From positions 17,002,501 to 17,066,500 of the forward strand of contig NC_079882.1 of NCBI RefSeq assembly GCF_029227915.1: a stretch of 64,000 nucleotides of DNA. The letters are read 5' to 3'. The position numbers and the translations under genes are program-made. Positions 25,582 to 37,340 of this stretch are shown one piece after another. Each line of letters starts with the position of its first letter. Within the stretch, counting starts at the first letter, position 1. The notes below the pieces were generated by a model that saw only the letters and a program-made list of their open reading frames with translations, was not told where the DNA came from and searched no databases. The stretch is from Hydractinia symbiolongicarpus. Lineage: Eukaryota > Cnidaria > Hydrozoa > Anthoathecata > Hydractiniidae.

Positions 25582-27178
25582 AATAAGACCTCACACGTAA
25601 ATCACGTGGTTCCATCTGCCTGCGCAGGTTACCATTGGACTATTCCTTCCAGTCTCAGTGCACTACAACGTTCCAAGTGGTTTTCCTTATCGCCGTGGCC
25701 TTAGAACACTCTTAACTACCTGCACAGTCCTATAAAGGCTGTAATATGGCCTTTTGCAGTCTAATAAAGGCCTCACACGTAAATCACGAAGTTTCACCTG
25801 TCTGCGTAGGTTACCACTGGCCTAGTCCTTACAGTCTCAATGCGCTACAACGTCCCAAGTCGTTTTCATTGGCGAAGTTGCCTTAGAACACTCTTAACTA
25901 CGTGCACAGTCCTATAAATGCTGTAATATGGCCCTTTGCAGTCTAATAAAGGCCTCACACGTTAATCACGTGGTTTCACCGGTCTGCGCAGGTCACCATT
26001 GACCTAGTCCTTCCAGTCTCAATGCGCTACAACGTCCCAAGTCGTTTTCATTAGCGCCGTTGCCTTACAACACTCTTAACTACGTGCACAGTCCTATAAA
26101 GGCTGTAATATGGCCTTTTGCAGTCTAATAAAGGCCTCACACGTAAATCACGTGGTTTCACCTGTCTGCGCAGGTTACCATTGGCCTACTCCTTCCAGTC
26201 TCAATGCGCTACAACGTCCCAATTCGTTTTCATTAGCGCCGTTGCTTTACAACACTCTTAACTACGTGCACAGTCCTATAAAGGCTGTAATATGGCCCTT
26301 TGCAGTCTAATAAAGGCCTCACACGTTAATCACGTGGTTTCACAGGTCTGCGCAGGTCACCATTGACATAGTCCTTCCAGTCTCAATGCGCTACAACGTC
26401 CCAAGTCGTTTTCATTGGCGCCGTTGCTTTACAACACTCTTAACTACGTGCACAGTCCTATAAAAGCTGTAATATGGCCTTTTGCAGTCTAATAAAGTCC
26501 TCACACGTAAATCACGTGGTTTCATCTGCCTGCGCAGGTTACCATTGGACTATTCCTTCCAGTCTCAATGCACTACAACGTTCCAAGTGGTTTTCCTTAG
26601 CGCCGTGGCCTTAGAACGCTCTTAACTACCTGCACAGTCCTATAAAGGCTGTAATATGGCCCTTTGCAGTCTAATAAAGGCCTCACACGTTATTCACGTG
26701 GTTTCACCGGTCTCCGCAGGTCACCATTGACCTAGTCCTTCCAGTCTCAATGCGCTATAACCTCCCAAGTCGTTTTCATTAGCGCTGTTGCTTTACAACA
26801 CTCTTAACTACGTGCACAGTCCTATAAAGGCTGTAATATGGCCTTTTGCAGTCTAATAAAGGCCTCACACGTAAATCACATGGTTTCACCGGTCTGCGCA
26901 GGTTACCATTGGACTATTCCTTCCAGTCTAAATGCGCTACAACGACTCAAGTCGTTTTCATTATCGCTGTTGCCTTACAACACTCTTAAATACGTGCACA
27001 GTCCTATAAAGGCTGTAATATGGCTTTTGCAGTCTAATAAAACCCTCACACGTAAATCACGTGGTTTCACCGGTCTGCGCAGGTTACCATTGGCCTAGCC
27101 CTTCCAGTCTTAATGCGCTACAACGTCCCAAGTCGTTTTCATTAGCGCCGTTGCCTTACAACACTCTTAACTACGTGC
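25582..27178 (+). repeat. Right arm of the 1.6-kb inverted repeat
   Basis: Reverse complement of 23504-25100. The arm ends at CTACGTGC, where the sequence jumps to GCAGGTTACCATTGG of another monomer; the expected CAGTCC is lost. Confidence 0.9.
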
Positions 27179-27255
27179 GCAGGTTACCATTGGACTATTC
27201 CTTCCAGTCTCAGTGCACTACAACGTTCCAAGTGGTTTTCCTTAGCGCCGTGGCC

Positions 27256-27281
27256 TTGTAATATGGCCTTGTAATATGGCC
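27256..27281 (+). repeat. 13-bp direct duplication at a monomer fusion
   Basis: TTGTAATATGGCC occurs twice in a row, after GTGGCC and before TTTTGCAGTC. About 40 bp of the normal monomer (the AGAACACTC to TATAAAGGC stretch) is missing beside it. The same rare scar is at 30710-30735 and, in reverse complement, at 32381-32406. Confidence 0.85.
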
Positions 27282-27540
27282 TTTTGCAGTCTAATAAAGG
27301 CTTCCCACGTAAATCACGTGGTTTCACATGCCTGAGCAGGTTACCATTGGCCTAATCCTTCCAGTCTCAATGTGCTACAACGTCTCAAGTCGTTTTCATT
27401 GGCGCCGTTGCTTTACAACACTCTTAACTACGTGCACAGTCCTATAAAGGCTGTAATATGGCCTTTTGCAGTCTAATAAAGTCCTCACACGTAAATCACG
27501 TGGTTTCACCGGTCTGCGCAGGTCACCATTGGCCTAGTCC

Positions 27541-27560
27541 TTCCAGTCTCAAGTTGCCTT
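27541..27560 (+). repeat. Monomer with about 36 bp deleted
   Basis: CAGTCTCAA runs straight into GTTGCCTTACAAC, skipping the TGCGCTACAACG to TTAGCGCC stretch. The same shortened monomer occurs near 31005 in the second composite unit. Confidence 0.8.
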
Positions 27561-27725
27561 ACAACACTCTTAAATACGTGCACAGTCCTATAAAGGCTGT
27601 AATATGGCCTTTTGCAGTCTAATAAAACCCTCACACGTAAATCACGTGGTTTCACCTGTCTGCACAGGTTACCATTGGTCTAGTCCTTACAGTCTCAATG
27701 CGCTACAACGTCCCAAGTCGTTTTC

Positions 27726-27736
27726 ATTAGCTTGAG
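27726..27736. other. Polarity-switch breakpoint 3 (plus to minus)
   Basis: Plus sequence ends GTCGTTTTCATTAG and minus sequence begins CTTGAGACGTTG, a direct join at 27730/27731 inside both monomers. Confidence 0.85.
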
Positions 27737-29024
27737 ACGTTGTAGCACATTGAGACTGGAAGGATTAGGCCAATGGTAACCTGCTCAGGCATGTGAAACC
27801 ACGTGATTTACGTGGGAAGCCTTTATTAGACTGCAAAAGGCCATATTACAGCCTTTATAGGACTGTGCACGTAGTTAAGAGTGTTGTAAAGCAACGGCGC
27901 CAATGAAAACGAATTGGGACGTTGTAGCGCATTGAGACTGGAAGGAGTAGGCCAATGGTAACCTGCGCAGACAGGTGAAACCACGTGATTTACGTGTGAG
28001 GCCTTTATTAGACTGCAAAAGGCCATATTACAGCCTTTATAGGACTGTGCACGTAGTTAAGAGTGTTGTAAGGCAACGGCGCTAATGAAAACGACTTGGG
28101 ACGTTGTAGCGCATTGAGACTGGAAGGACTAGGTCAATGGTGACCTGCGCAGACCGGTGAAACCACGTGATTAACGTGTGAGGCCTTTATTAGACTGCAA
28201 AGGGCCATATTACAGCATTTATAGGACTGTGCACGTAGTTAAGAGTGTTCTAAGGCAACTTCGCCAATGAAAACGACTTGGGACGTTGTAGCGCATTGAG
28301 ACTGTAAGGACTAGGCCAGTGGTAACCTACGCAGACAGGTGAAACTTCGTGATTTACGTGTGAGGCCTTTATTAGACTGCAAAAGGCCATATTACAGCCT
28401 TTATAGGACTGTGCAGGTAGTTAAGAGTGTTCTAAGGCCACGGCGATAAGGAAAACCACTTGGAACGTTGTAGTGCACTGAGACTGGAAGGAATAGTCCA
28501 ATGGTAACCTGCGCAGGCAGATGGAACCACGTGATTTACGTGTGAGGTCTTATTAGACTGCAAAAGGCCATATTACAGCCTTTATAGGACTGTGCACGTA
28601 GTTAAGAGTGTTGTAAAGCAACGGCGCCAATGAAAACGACTTGGGACGTTGTAGCGCATTGAGACTGGAAGGACTAGGCCAATGGAAACCTGCACAGGCA
28701 AATGGAACCACCTGATTTACGTGTGAGGACTTTATTAGACTGCAAAAGCCCATATTACAGCCTTTATAGAACTGTGCACGTAAGAGTTAAGAGTGTTGTA
28801 AAGCAATGGCGCTAATGAAAACGACTTGGGACGTTGTAGCGCATTGAGACTGTAAGGACGAGACCAATGGTAACCTGCGCAGACAGGTGAAACCACGTGA
28901 TTTACGTGTAAAGCCTTTATTAGACTGCAAAAGGCCATATTACAGCCTTTATAGGACTGTGCGCGCAATTAAGAGTGTTCTAAGGCAACTTCGCCAATGA
29001 AAACGACTTGGGACGTTGTAGCGC
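27731..29024 (-). repeat. Satellite array block 4, minus orientation (second copy of the end of block 2)
   Basis: Minus-oriented monomers between the two plus blocks. From 27839 onward they match 24385 onward at a constant displacement of 3454 bp, including the GCACGTAAGAGTTAAGAG insertion variant (near 28780 and 25320) and the GTGTAAAGCC variant (near 28910 and 25455). This is the minus half of the second copy of the 3454-bp composite unit. Confidence 0.95.
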
Positions 29025-29035
29025 ATTGAAAGGTG
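29025..29035. other. Polarity-switch breakpoint 4 (copy of breakpoint 2)
   Basis: Same join as 25571-25581, displaced by 3454 bp, including the AAGGTG stretch. Confidence 0.85.
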
Positions 29036-31184
29036 AATAAGACCTCACACGTAAATCACGTGGTTCCATCTGCCTGCGCAGGTTACCATTGGACTATTCC
29101 TTCCAGTCTCAGTGCACTACAACGTTCCAAGTGGTTTTCCTTATCGCCGTGGCCTTAGAACACTCTTAACTACCTGCACAGTCCTATAAAGGCTGTAATA
29201 TGGCCTTTTGCAGTCTAATAAAGGCCTCACACGTAAATCACGAAGTTTCACCTGTCTGCGTAGGTTACCACTGGCCTAGTCCTTACAGTCTCAATGCGCT
29301 ACAACGTCCCAAGTCGTTTTCATTGGCGAAGTTGCCTTAGAACACTCTTAACTACGTGCACAGTCCTATAAATGCTGTAATATGGCCCTTTGCAGTCTAA
29401 TAAAGGCCTCACACGTTAATCACGTGGTTTCACCGGTCTGCGCAGGTCACCATTGACCTAGTCCTTCCAGTCTCAATGCGCTACAACGTCCCAAGTCGTT
29501 TTCATTAGCGCCGTTGCCTTACAACACTCTTAACTACGTGCACAGTCCTATAAAGGCTGTAATATGGCCTTTTGCAGTCTAATAAAGGCCTCACACGTAA
29601 ATCACGTGGTTTCACCTGTCTGCGCAGGTTACCATTGGCCTACTCCTTCCAGTCTCAATGCGCTACAACGTCCCAATTCGTTTTCATTAGCGCCGTTGCT
29701 TTACAACACTCTTAACTACGTGCACAGTCCTATAAAGGCTGTAATATGGCCCTTTGCAGTCTAATAAAGGCCTCACACGTTAATCACGTGGTTTCACAGG
29801 TCTGCGCAGGTCACCATTGACATAGTCCTTCCAGTCTCAATGCGCTACAACGTCCCAAGTCGTTTTCATTGGCGCCGTTGCTTTACAACACTCTTAACTA
29901 CGTGCACAGTCCTATAAAAGCTGTAATATGGCCTTTTGCAGTCTAATAAAGTCCTCACACGTAAATCACGTGGTTTCATCTGCCTGCGCAGGTTACCATT
30001 GGACTATTCCTTCCAGTCTCAATGCACTACAACGTTCCAAGTGGTTTTCCTTAGCGCCGTGGCCTTAGAACGCTCTTAACTACCTGCACAGTCCTATAAA
30101 GGCTGTAATATGGCCCTTTGCAGTCTAATAAAGGCCTCACACGTTATTCACGTGGTTTCACCGGTCTCCGCAGGTCACCATTGACCTAGTCCTTCCAGTC
30201 TCAATGCGCTATAACCTCCCAAGTCGTTTTCATTAGCGCTGTTGCTTTACAACACTCTTAACTACGTGCACAGTCCTATAAAGGCTGTAATATGGCCTTT
30301 TGCAGTCTAATAAAGGCCTCACACGTAAATCACATGGTTTCACCGGTCTGCGCAGGTTACCATTGGACTATTCCTTCCAGTCTAAATGCGCTACAACGAC
30401 TCAAGTCGTTTTCATTATCGCTGTTGCCTTACAACACTCTTAAATACGTGCACAGTCCTATAAAGGCTGTAATATGGCTTTTGCAGTCTAATAAAACCCT
30501 CACACGTAAATCACGTGGTTTCACCGGTCTGCGCAGGTTACCATTGGCCTAGCCCTTCCAGTCTTAATGCGCTACAACGTCCCAAGTCGTTTTCATTAGC
30601 GCCGTTGCCTTACAACACTCTTAACTACGTGCGCAGGTTACCATTGGACTATTCCTTCCAGTCTCAGTGCACTACAACGTTCCAAGTGGTTTTCCTTAGC
30701 GCCGTGGCCTTGTAATATGGCCTTGTAATATGGCCTTTTGCAGTCTAATAAAGGCTTCCCACGTAAATCACGTGGTTTCACATGCCTGAGCAGGTTACCA
30801 TTGGCCTAATCCTTCCAGTCTCAATGTGCTACAACGTCTCAAGTCGTTTTCATTGGCGCCGTTGCTTTACAACACTCTTAACTACGTGCACAGTCCTATA
30901 AAGGCTGTAATATGGCCTTTTGCAGTCTAATAAAGTCCTCACACGTAAATCACGTGGTTTCACCGGTCTGCGCAGGTCACCATTGGCCTAGTCCTTCCAG
31001 TCTCAAGTTGCCTTACAACACTCTTAAATACGTGCACAGTCCTATAAAGGCTGTAATATGGCCTTTTGCAGTCTAATAAAACCCTCACACGTAAATCACG
31101 TGGTTTCACCTGTCTGCACAGGTTACCATTGGTCTAGTCCTTACAGTCTCAATGCGCTACAACGTCCCAAGTCGTTTTCATTAG
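29036..31184 (+). repeat. Satellite array block 5, plus orientation (second copy of block 3)
   Basis: This block repeats 25582-27730 at a displacement of exactly 3454 bp. It includes the rare 13-bp duplication (30710-30735) and the shortened monomer near 31005, so it arose by copying the already inverted and rearranged block 3. It was not produced by a separate inversion. Confidence 0.95.
30710..30735 (+). repeat. 13-bp direct duplication, second copy
   Basis: Copy of 27256-27281 within the second 3454-bp unit. Confidence 0.85.
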
Positions 31185-31190
31185 CTTGAG
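31180..31190. other. Polarity-switch breakpoint 5 (copy of breakpoint 3)
   Basis: Same TTCATTAG/CTTGAGACG join as at 27730/27731, displaced by 3454 bp. After it the array stays in minus orientation to the end of the window. Confidence 0.85.
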
Positions 31191-31273
31191 ACGTTGTAGC
31201 ACATTGAGACTGGAAGGATTAGGCCAATGGTAACCTGCTCAGGCATGTGAAACCACGTGATTTACGTGGGAAG

Positions 31274-33420
31274 CCTTTATTAGACTGCAAAAGGCCATAT
31301 TACAGCCTTTATAGGACTGTGCACGTAGTTAAGAGTGTTGTAAAGCAACGGCGCCAATGAAAACGACTTGGGACGTTGTAGCGCATTGAGACTGTAAGGA
31401 CTAGACCAATGGTAACCTGCGCAGACAGGTGAAACCACGTGATTTACGTGTGAAGCCTTTATTAGACTGCAAAAGGCCATATTACAGCCTTTATAGGACT
31501 GTGCGCGCAATTAAGAGTGTTCTAAGGCAACTTCGCCAATGAAAACGACTTGGGACGTTGTAGCGCATTGAAACTGTAAGGAATAGTCTAATGGTAACCT
31601 GCGCAGGCAGGTGAAACCACGTGATTTACGTATGAAGCCATTATTAGACTGCAAAAGGCCATATTACAGCCTTTTTAGGACTGTGCACGTAGTTAAGAGT
31701 GTTGTAAGGCAACGGCGCTAATGAAAACGACTTGGGACGTTGTAGCGCATTAAGACTGGAAGGACTAGGCCAATGGTAACCTGCGCAGACCGGTGAAACC
31801 ACGTGATTTACGTGTGAGGGTTTTATTAGACTGCAAAAGCCATATTACAGCCTTTATAGGACTGTGCACGTATTTAAGAGTGTTGTAAGGCAACAGCGAT
31901 AATGAAAACGACTTGAGTCGTTGTAGCGCATTTAGACTGGAACGACTAGTCCAATGATAACCTGCACAGGCAGATGGAACCACGTGATTTACGTGTGAGG
32001 CCTTTATTAGACTGCAAAAGGCCAAATTGCCGCCATAGGACTGTGCACGTAGTTAAGAGTGTTGTAAGGCAACGGCGCTAATGAAAACGACTTGGGACGT
32101 TGTAGCGCATTGAGACTGGAAGGACTAGGCCAATGGTGACCTGCGCAGACCGGTGAAACCACGTGATTTACGTGTGAGGACTTTATTAGACTGCAAAAGG
32201 TCATATTACAGCCTTTATAGGACTGTGCACGTAGTTAAGAGTGTTGTAAAGCAACGGCGCCAATGAAAACGACTTGAGACGTTGTAGCACATTGAGACTG
32301 GAAGGATTAGGCCAATGGTAACCTGCTCAGGCATGTGAAACCACGTGATTTACGTGGGAAGCCTTTATTAGACTGCAAAAGGCCATATTACAAGGCCATA
32401 TTACAAGGCCACGGCGCTAAGGAAAACCACTTGGAACGTTGTAGTGCACTGAGACTGGAAGGAATAGTCCAATGGTAACCTGCGCAGGCAGATGGAACCA
32501 CGTGATTTACGTGTGAGGACTTTATTAGACTGCAAAAGGCCATATTACAGCCTTTATAGGACTGTGCACGTAGTTAAGAGTGTTGTAAAGCAACGGCGCC
32601 AATGAAAACGACTTGGGACGTTGTAGCGCATTGAGACTGTAAGGACTAGACCAATGGTAACCTGCGCAGACAGGTGAAACCACGTGATTTACGTGTGAAG
32701 CCTTTATTAGACTGCAAAAGGCCATATTACAGCCTTTATAGGACTGTGCACGTAGTTAAGAGTGTTGTAAGGCAACGGCGCTAATGAAAACGACTTGGGA
32801 CGTTGTAGCGCATTAAGACTGGAAAGACTAGGCCAATGGTAACCTGCGCAGACCGGTGAAACCACGTGATTTACGTGTGAGGGTTTTATTAGACTGCAAA
32901 AGCCATATTACAGCCTTTATAGGACTGTGCACGTATTTAAGAGTGTTGTAAGGCAACAGCGATAATGAAAACGACTTCAGTCGTTGTAGCGCATTTAGAC
33001 TGGAAGGAATAGTCCAATGGTAACCTGCGCAGACCGGTGAAACCATGTGATTTACGTGTGAGGCCATTATTAGACTGCAAAAGGCCATATTACAGCCTTT
33101 ATAGGACTGTGCACGTAGTTAAGAGTGTTGTAAAGCAACAGCGCTAATGAAAACGACTTGGGAGGTTATAGCGCATTGAGACTGGAACGACTAGTCCAAT
33201 GATAACCTGCACAGGCAGATGGAACCACGTGATTTACGTGTGAGGCCTTTATTAGACTGCAAAAGGCCAAATTGCCGCCATAGGACTGTGCACGTAGTTA
33301 AGAGTGTTGTAAGGCAACGGCGCTAATGAAAACGACTTGGGACGTTGTAGCGCATTGAGACTGGAAGGACTAGGCCAATGGTAACCTGCGCAGACAGGTG
33401 AAACCACGTGATTTACGTGT
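31274..33420 (-). repeat. 1245-bp tandem duplication with compensating monomer gain and loss
   Basis: About 31274-31508 matches 32519-32753 at +1245 bp. The next part matches at +1063 bp because the second copy lacks one monomer (about 31509-31690). The register returns to +1245 for 31940-32170 against 33185-33415, because another monomer was gained near 33000-33180. Both copies carry GGCCAAATTGCCGCCATAGG, a monomer with an altered 5' part. Confidence 0.75.
32381..32406 (-). repeat. 13-bp direct duplication, inverted third copy
   Basis: GGCCATATTACAA twice, then GGCCACGGCG. This is the reverse complement of the scar in blocks 3 and 5. Its position pairs with 30710-30735 about the centre of the inverted repeat whose coordinates sum to 63116. 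Confidence 0.85.
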
Positions 33421-34407
33421 GAGGCCTTTATTAGACTGCAAAAGGCCATATTACAGCCTTTATAGGACTGTGCACGTAGTTCAGAGTTCTGTAAAGCAAC
33501 AGCGCTAATGAAAACGACTTGGGAGGTTGTAGCGCATTGAGACTGGAACGACTAGTTCAATGGTAACCTGCACAGACAGATGGAACCACGTGATTTACGT
33601 GTGAGGCCTCTATTAGACTGCAAAAGGCCAAATTACAGCCTTTATAGGACTGTGCACGTAGTTAAGAGTGTTGTAAAGCAACGGCGCCAATGAAAACGAC
33701 TTGGGACGTTGTAGCGCATTGAGACTGGAAGGACTAGTCTAATGGTAACCTGCGCAGGCAGGTGAAACCACGTGATTTACGTTGAAGCCATTATTAGACT
33801 GCAAAAAGCCATATTACAGCCTTTATAGGACTGTGCACGTAGTTAAGAGTGTTGTAAAGCAACGGCGCCAATAAAAACGACTTGGGACGTTGTAGCGCAT
33901 TGAGACTGGAAGGACTAGGCCAATGGTAACCTGCGCAGACAGGTGAAACGACGTGATTTACGTGTGAGGCCTTTATTAGACTGCAAAAGGCCATATTACA
34001 GCCTTTATAGGACTGTGCAGGTAGTTAAGAGTGTTCTAAGGCCACGGCGCTAAGGAAAACCACTTGGAACGTTGTAGTGCACTGAGACTGGAAGGAATAG
34101 TCCAATGGTAACCTGCGCAGGCAGATGGAACCACGTGATTTACGTGTGAGGACTTTATTAGACTGCAAAAGGCCATATTACAGCCTTTATAGGACTGTGC
34201 ACGTAGTTAAGAGTGTTGTAAAGCAACGGCGCCAATGAAAACGACTTGGGACGTTGTAGCGCATTGAGACTGGAAGGACTAGGTCAATGGTGAATTGCGC
34301 AGACCTGTGAAACCACGTGATTAACGTGTGAGACCTTTATTAGACTGCAAAGGGCCATATTACAGCCTTTATAGGACTGTGCACGTAGTTAAGAGTGTCT
34401 TAAGGCA

Positions 34408-35154
34408 ACGGCGCTAATGAAAACGACTTGAAACGTTGTAGCACATTGAGACTGGAAGGACTAGGTCAATGGTGACCTGCGCAGACCTGTGAAACCACGT
34501 GATTAACGTGTGAGACCTTTATTAGACTGCAGAGGGCCATATTACAGCCTTTATAGGACTGTGCAGGTAGTTAAGAGTGTTGTAAAGAAACGGCGCCAAT
34601 GAAAACAACTTGGGACGTTGTAGCACATTGAGACTGGAAGGACTAGGCCAACGGTAACCTGCGCAGACAGGTGAAACCACGTGATTTACGTGTGAGGCCT
34701 TTATTAGACTGCAAAAGGCCATATTACAGCCTTTATAGGACTGTGCACGTAGTTAAGAGTGTTGTAAGGCAACAGCGCTAATGAAAACGACTTGAAACGT
34801 TGTAGCACATTGAGACTGGAAGGACTAGGTCAATGGTGACCTGCGCAGACCTGTGAAACCACGTGATTAACGTGTGAGACCTTTATTAGACTGCAGAGGG
34901 CCATATTACAGCCTTTATAGGACTGTGCAGGTAGTTAAGAGTGTTGTAAAGAAACGGCGCCAATGAAAACAACTTGGGACGTTGTAGCACATTGAGACTG
35001 GAAGGACTAGGCCAACGGTAACCTGCGCAGACAGGTGAAACCACGTGATTTACGTGTGAGGCCTTTATTAGACTGCAAAAGGCCATATTACAGCCTTTAT
35101 AGGACTGTGCACGTAGTTAAGAGTGTTGTAAGGCAACAGCGCTAATGAAAACGA
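34408..35154 (-). repeat. 364-bp dimer, two copies
   Basis: Two-monomer unit repeated 364 bp apart, with shared private changes GACTTGAAACG, GTAAAGAAACGGCG, GGCCAACGG and ACTGCAGAGGGCC. Confidence 0.8.
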
Positions 35155-35826
35155 CTTGGGACGTTGTAGCGCACTGAGACTGGAACGACTAGTCCAATGG
35201 TAACCTGCACAGGCAGATGGAACAACATGATTTACGTGTGAGGCCTCTATTAGACTGCAAAAGACCAAAATACAACCTTTGTAGGACTGTGCACGTAGTT
35301 AAGAGTGTGCTAAGGCAATTTCGCCAATGAAAACGACTTGGGACGTTGTAGCGCATTGAGACTGTAAGGACTAGGCCAATGGTAACCTACGCAGACAGGT
35401 GAAACCACGTGATTTACGTGTGAGGCCTTTATTAGACTGCAAAAAGCCATATTACAGCCTTTATAGGACTGTGCAGGTAGTTAAGAGTGTTCTAAGGCCA
35501 CGGCGCTAAAGAAAACCACTTGGAACGTTGTAGTGCACTGAGACTGGAAGGAATAGCCCAATGGTAACCTGCGCAGGCAGATGGAACCACGTGATTTACG
35601 TGTGAGGACTTTATTAGACTGCAAAAGGCCATATTACAGCCTTTATAGGACTGTGCACGTAGTTAAGAGTGTTGTAAAGCAACGGCGCCAATGAAAACGA
35701 CTTGGGACGTTGTAGCGCATTGAGACTGGAAGGACTAGGCTAATGGTAACCTGCGAAGACAGGTGAAACCACGTGATTTACGTGTGAGGCTTTTATTAGA
35801 CTGCAAAAGGCCATATTACAGCCTTT
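34975..35826 (-). repeat. Segment repeated at +2366 bp (first copy)
   Basis: Matches 37341-38192, thirteen monomers away. Shared markers include GGAACAACATGATTT, AAAGACCAAAATACAACC, GTGTGCTAAGGCAATTTCG, GCGCTAAAGAAAACC and TAGGCTAATGG. Confidence 0.8.
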
Positions 35827-35836
35827 ATAGGACTGT

Positions 35837-36830
35837 GCAAGTACTTAAGAGTGTCTTAAGGCAACGGCGCTAATGAAAACGACTTGAGACGTTGTAGCAC
35901 ATTGAGACTGGAAGGACTAGGTCAATGGCGACCTGCGCAGACCTGTGAAACCACGTGATTAACTTGTGAGACCTTTATTAGACTGCAGAGGGCCATATTA
36001 CAGCCTTTATAGGACTGTGCACGTATTTAAGAGTGTCTTAAGGCAACGGCGCTAATGAAAACGACTTGAGACGTTGTAGCACATTGAGACTGGAAGGACT
36101 AGGTCAATGGTGACCTGCGCAGGCCGGTGAAACCACGTGATTAACGTGTGAGGCCTTTATTAGACTGCAAAGGGCCATAATACAGCCTTTATAGGACTGT
36201 GCAAGTACTTAAGAGTGTCTTAAGGCAACGGCGCTAATGAAAACGACTTGAGACGTTGTAGCACATTGAGACTGGAAGGACTAGGTCAATGGCGACCTGC
36301 GCAGACCTGTGAAACCACGTGATTAACTTGTGAGACCTTTATTAGACTGCAGAGGGCCATATTACAGCCTTTATAGGACTGTGCACGTAGTTAAGAGTGT
36401 TCTAAGGCAACTTCGCTAATGAAAACGACTTGAGACGTTGTAGCACATTGAGACTGGAAGGATTAGGCCAATAGTAACCTGCGCAGGCATGTGAAACCAC
36501 GTGATTTACGTATGAAGCCTTTACTAGACTGCAAAAGGCCAAATTACAGCCTTTATAGGACTGTGCAAGTACTTAAGAGTGTCTTAAGGCAACGGCGCTA
36601 ATGAAAACGACTTGAGACGTTGTAGCACATTGAGACTGGAAGGACTAGGTCAATGGCGACCTGCGCAGACCTGTGAAACCACGTGATTAACTTGTGAGAC
36701 CTTTATTAGACTGCAGAGGGCCATATTACAGCCTTTATAGGACTGTGCACGTATTTAAGAGTGTCTTAAGGCAACGGCGCTAATGAAAACGACTTGAGAC
36801 GTTGTAGCACATTGAGACTGGAAGGATTAG
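35837..36830 (-). repeat. 364-bp dimer array (subfamily C rich)
   Basis: GCAAGTACTTAAG begins at 35837, 36201 and 36565, each 364 bp apart. Each dimer pairs a GTACTTAAG monomer carrying AATGGCGACC and GATTAACTTGTGAGACC with a GCACGTATTTAAG or GCACGTAGTTAAG monomer. The same group recurs at about 55.2-56.1 kb through the 19.3-kb duplication. Confidence 0.82.
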
Positions 36831-37340
36831 GCCAATAGTAACCTGCGCAGGCATGTGAAACCACGTGATTTACGTGGGAAGCCTTTATTAGACTGCAAAA
36901 GGCCATATTACAGCCTTTATAGGACTGTGCACGTAGTTAAGAGCGTTCTAAGGCCACGGCGCTAAGGAAAACCACTTGGGACGTTGTAGCGCATTGAGAC
37001 TGGAAGGACTAGGTCAATGGTGACCTGCGCAGACCGGTGAAACCACGTGATTAACGTGTGAGGCCTTTATTAGACTGCAAAGGGCCATATTACAGCCTTT
37101 ATAGGACTGTACACGTAGTTAAGAGTGTTGTAAAGCAACGGCGCCAATGAAAGCGAATTGGGACGTTGTAGCGCATTGAGACTGGAAGGACTAGGCCAAT
37201 GGTAACCTGCACAGACAGGTGAAACCACGTGATTTACGTGTGAGGACTTTATTAGACTACAAAAGGCCATATTACAGCCTTTATAGGACTGTGCACGTAG
37301 TTAAGAGTGTTTTAAAGCAACGGCGCCAATGAAAACGACT

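Larger units (their letters stand above)
25582..27730 (+). repeat. Satellite array block 3, plus orientation (inverted copy of neighbouring higher-order repeat)
   Basis: The monomer orientation flips to plus for about 2.15 kb. Positions 25582-27178 are the near-perfect reverse complement of 25100-23504; every pair sums to 50682. The block is therefore an inverted duplication of the adjacent minus array, not an independent array. Beyond 27178 the order is rearranged: a join at CTACGTGC/GCAGGTTACC, a 13-bp duplication at 27256-27281 and a monomer lacking about 36 bp near 27551. Confidence 0.95.
24385..27838. repeat. 3454-bp composite unit (minus plus inverted part), copy 1
   Basis: The unit holds the end of block 2, the polarity switch, all of block 3 and the beginning of block 4. 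It is repeated in tandem as 27839-31292, with the match running on to 31366. The two copies agree at every rearrangement junction and I saw no length difference. The duplication therefore followed the inversion. Confidence 0.92.
27839..31292. repeat. 3454-bp composite unit, copy 2
   Basis: Starts one base after an AAAAGGCC / AAAGGGCC difference at 27838 (against 24384). The identity ends at 31367, where GACTTGGG replaces GAATTGGG. Together the two copies produce the alternating plus-minus-plus pattern of blocks 3 to 5. Confidence 0.92.
30631..32485. repeat. Inverted repeat spanning the last polarity switch
   Basis: Left arm 30631-31005 and right arm 32111-32485, about 375 bp each, with a spacer of 1105 bp. 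Paired positions sum to 63116. The arms share the 13-bp scar, GGGAAGCC, CTGCTCAGGCATG and the subfamily C to B fusion. One difference is AAAAGGTCAT in the right arm, where the left arm complements AAAAGGCCAT. Confidence 0.82.
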
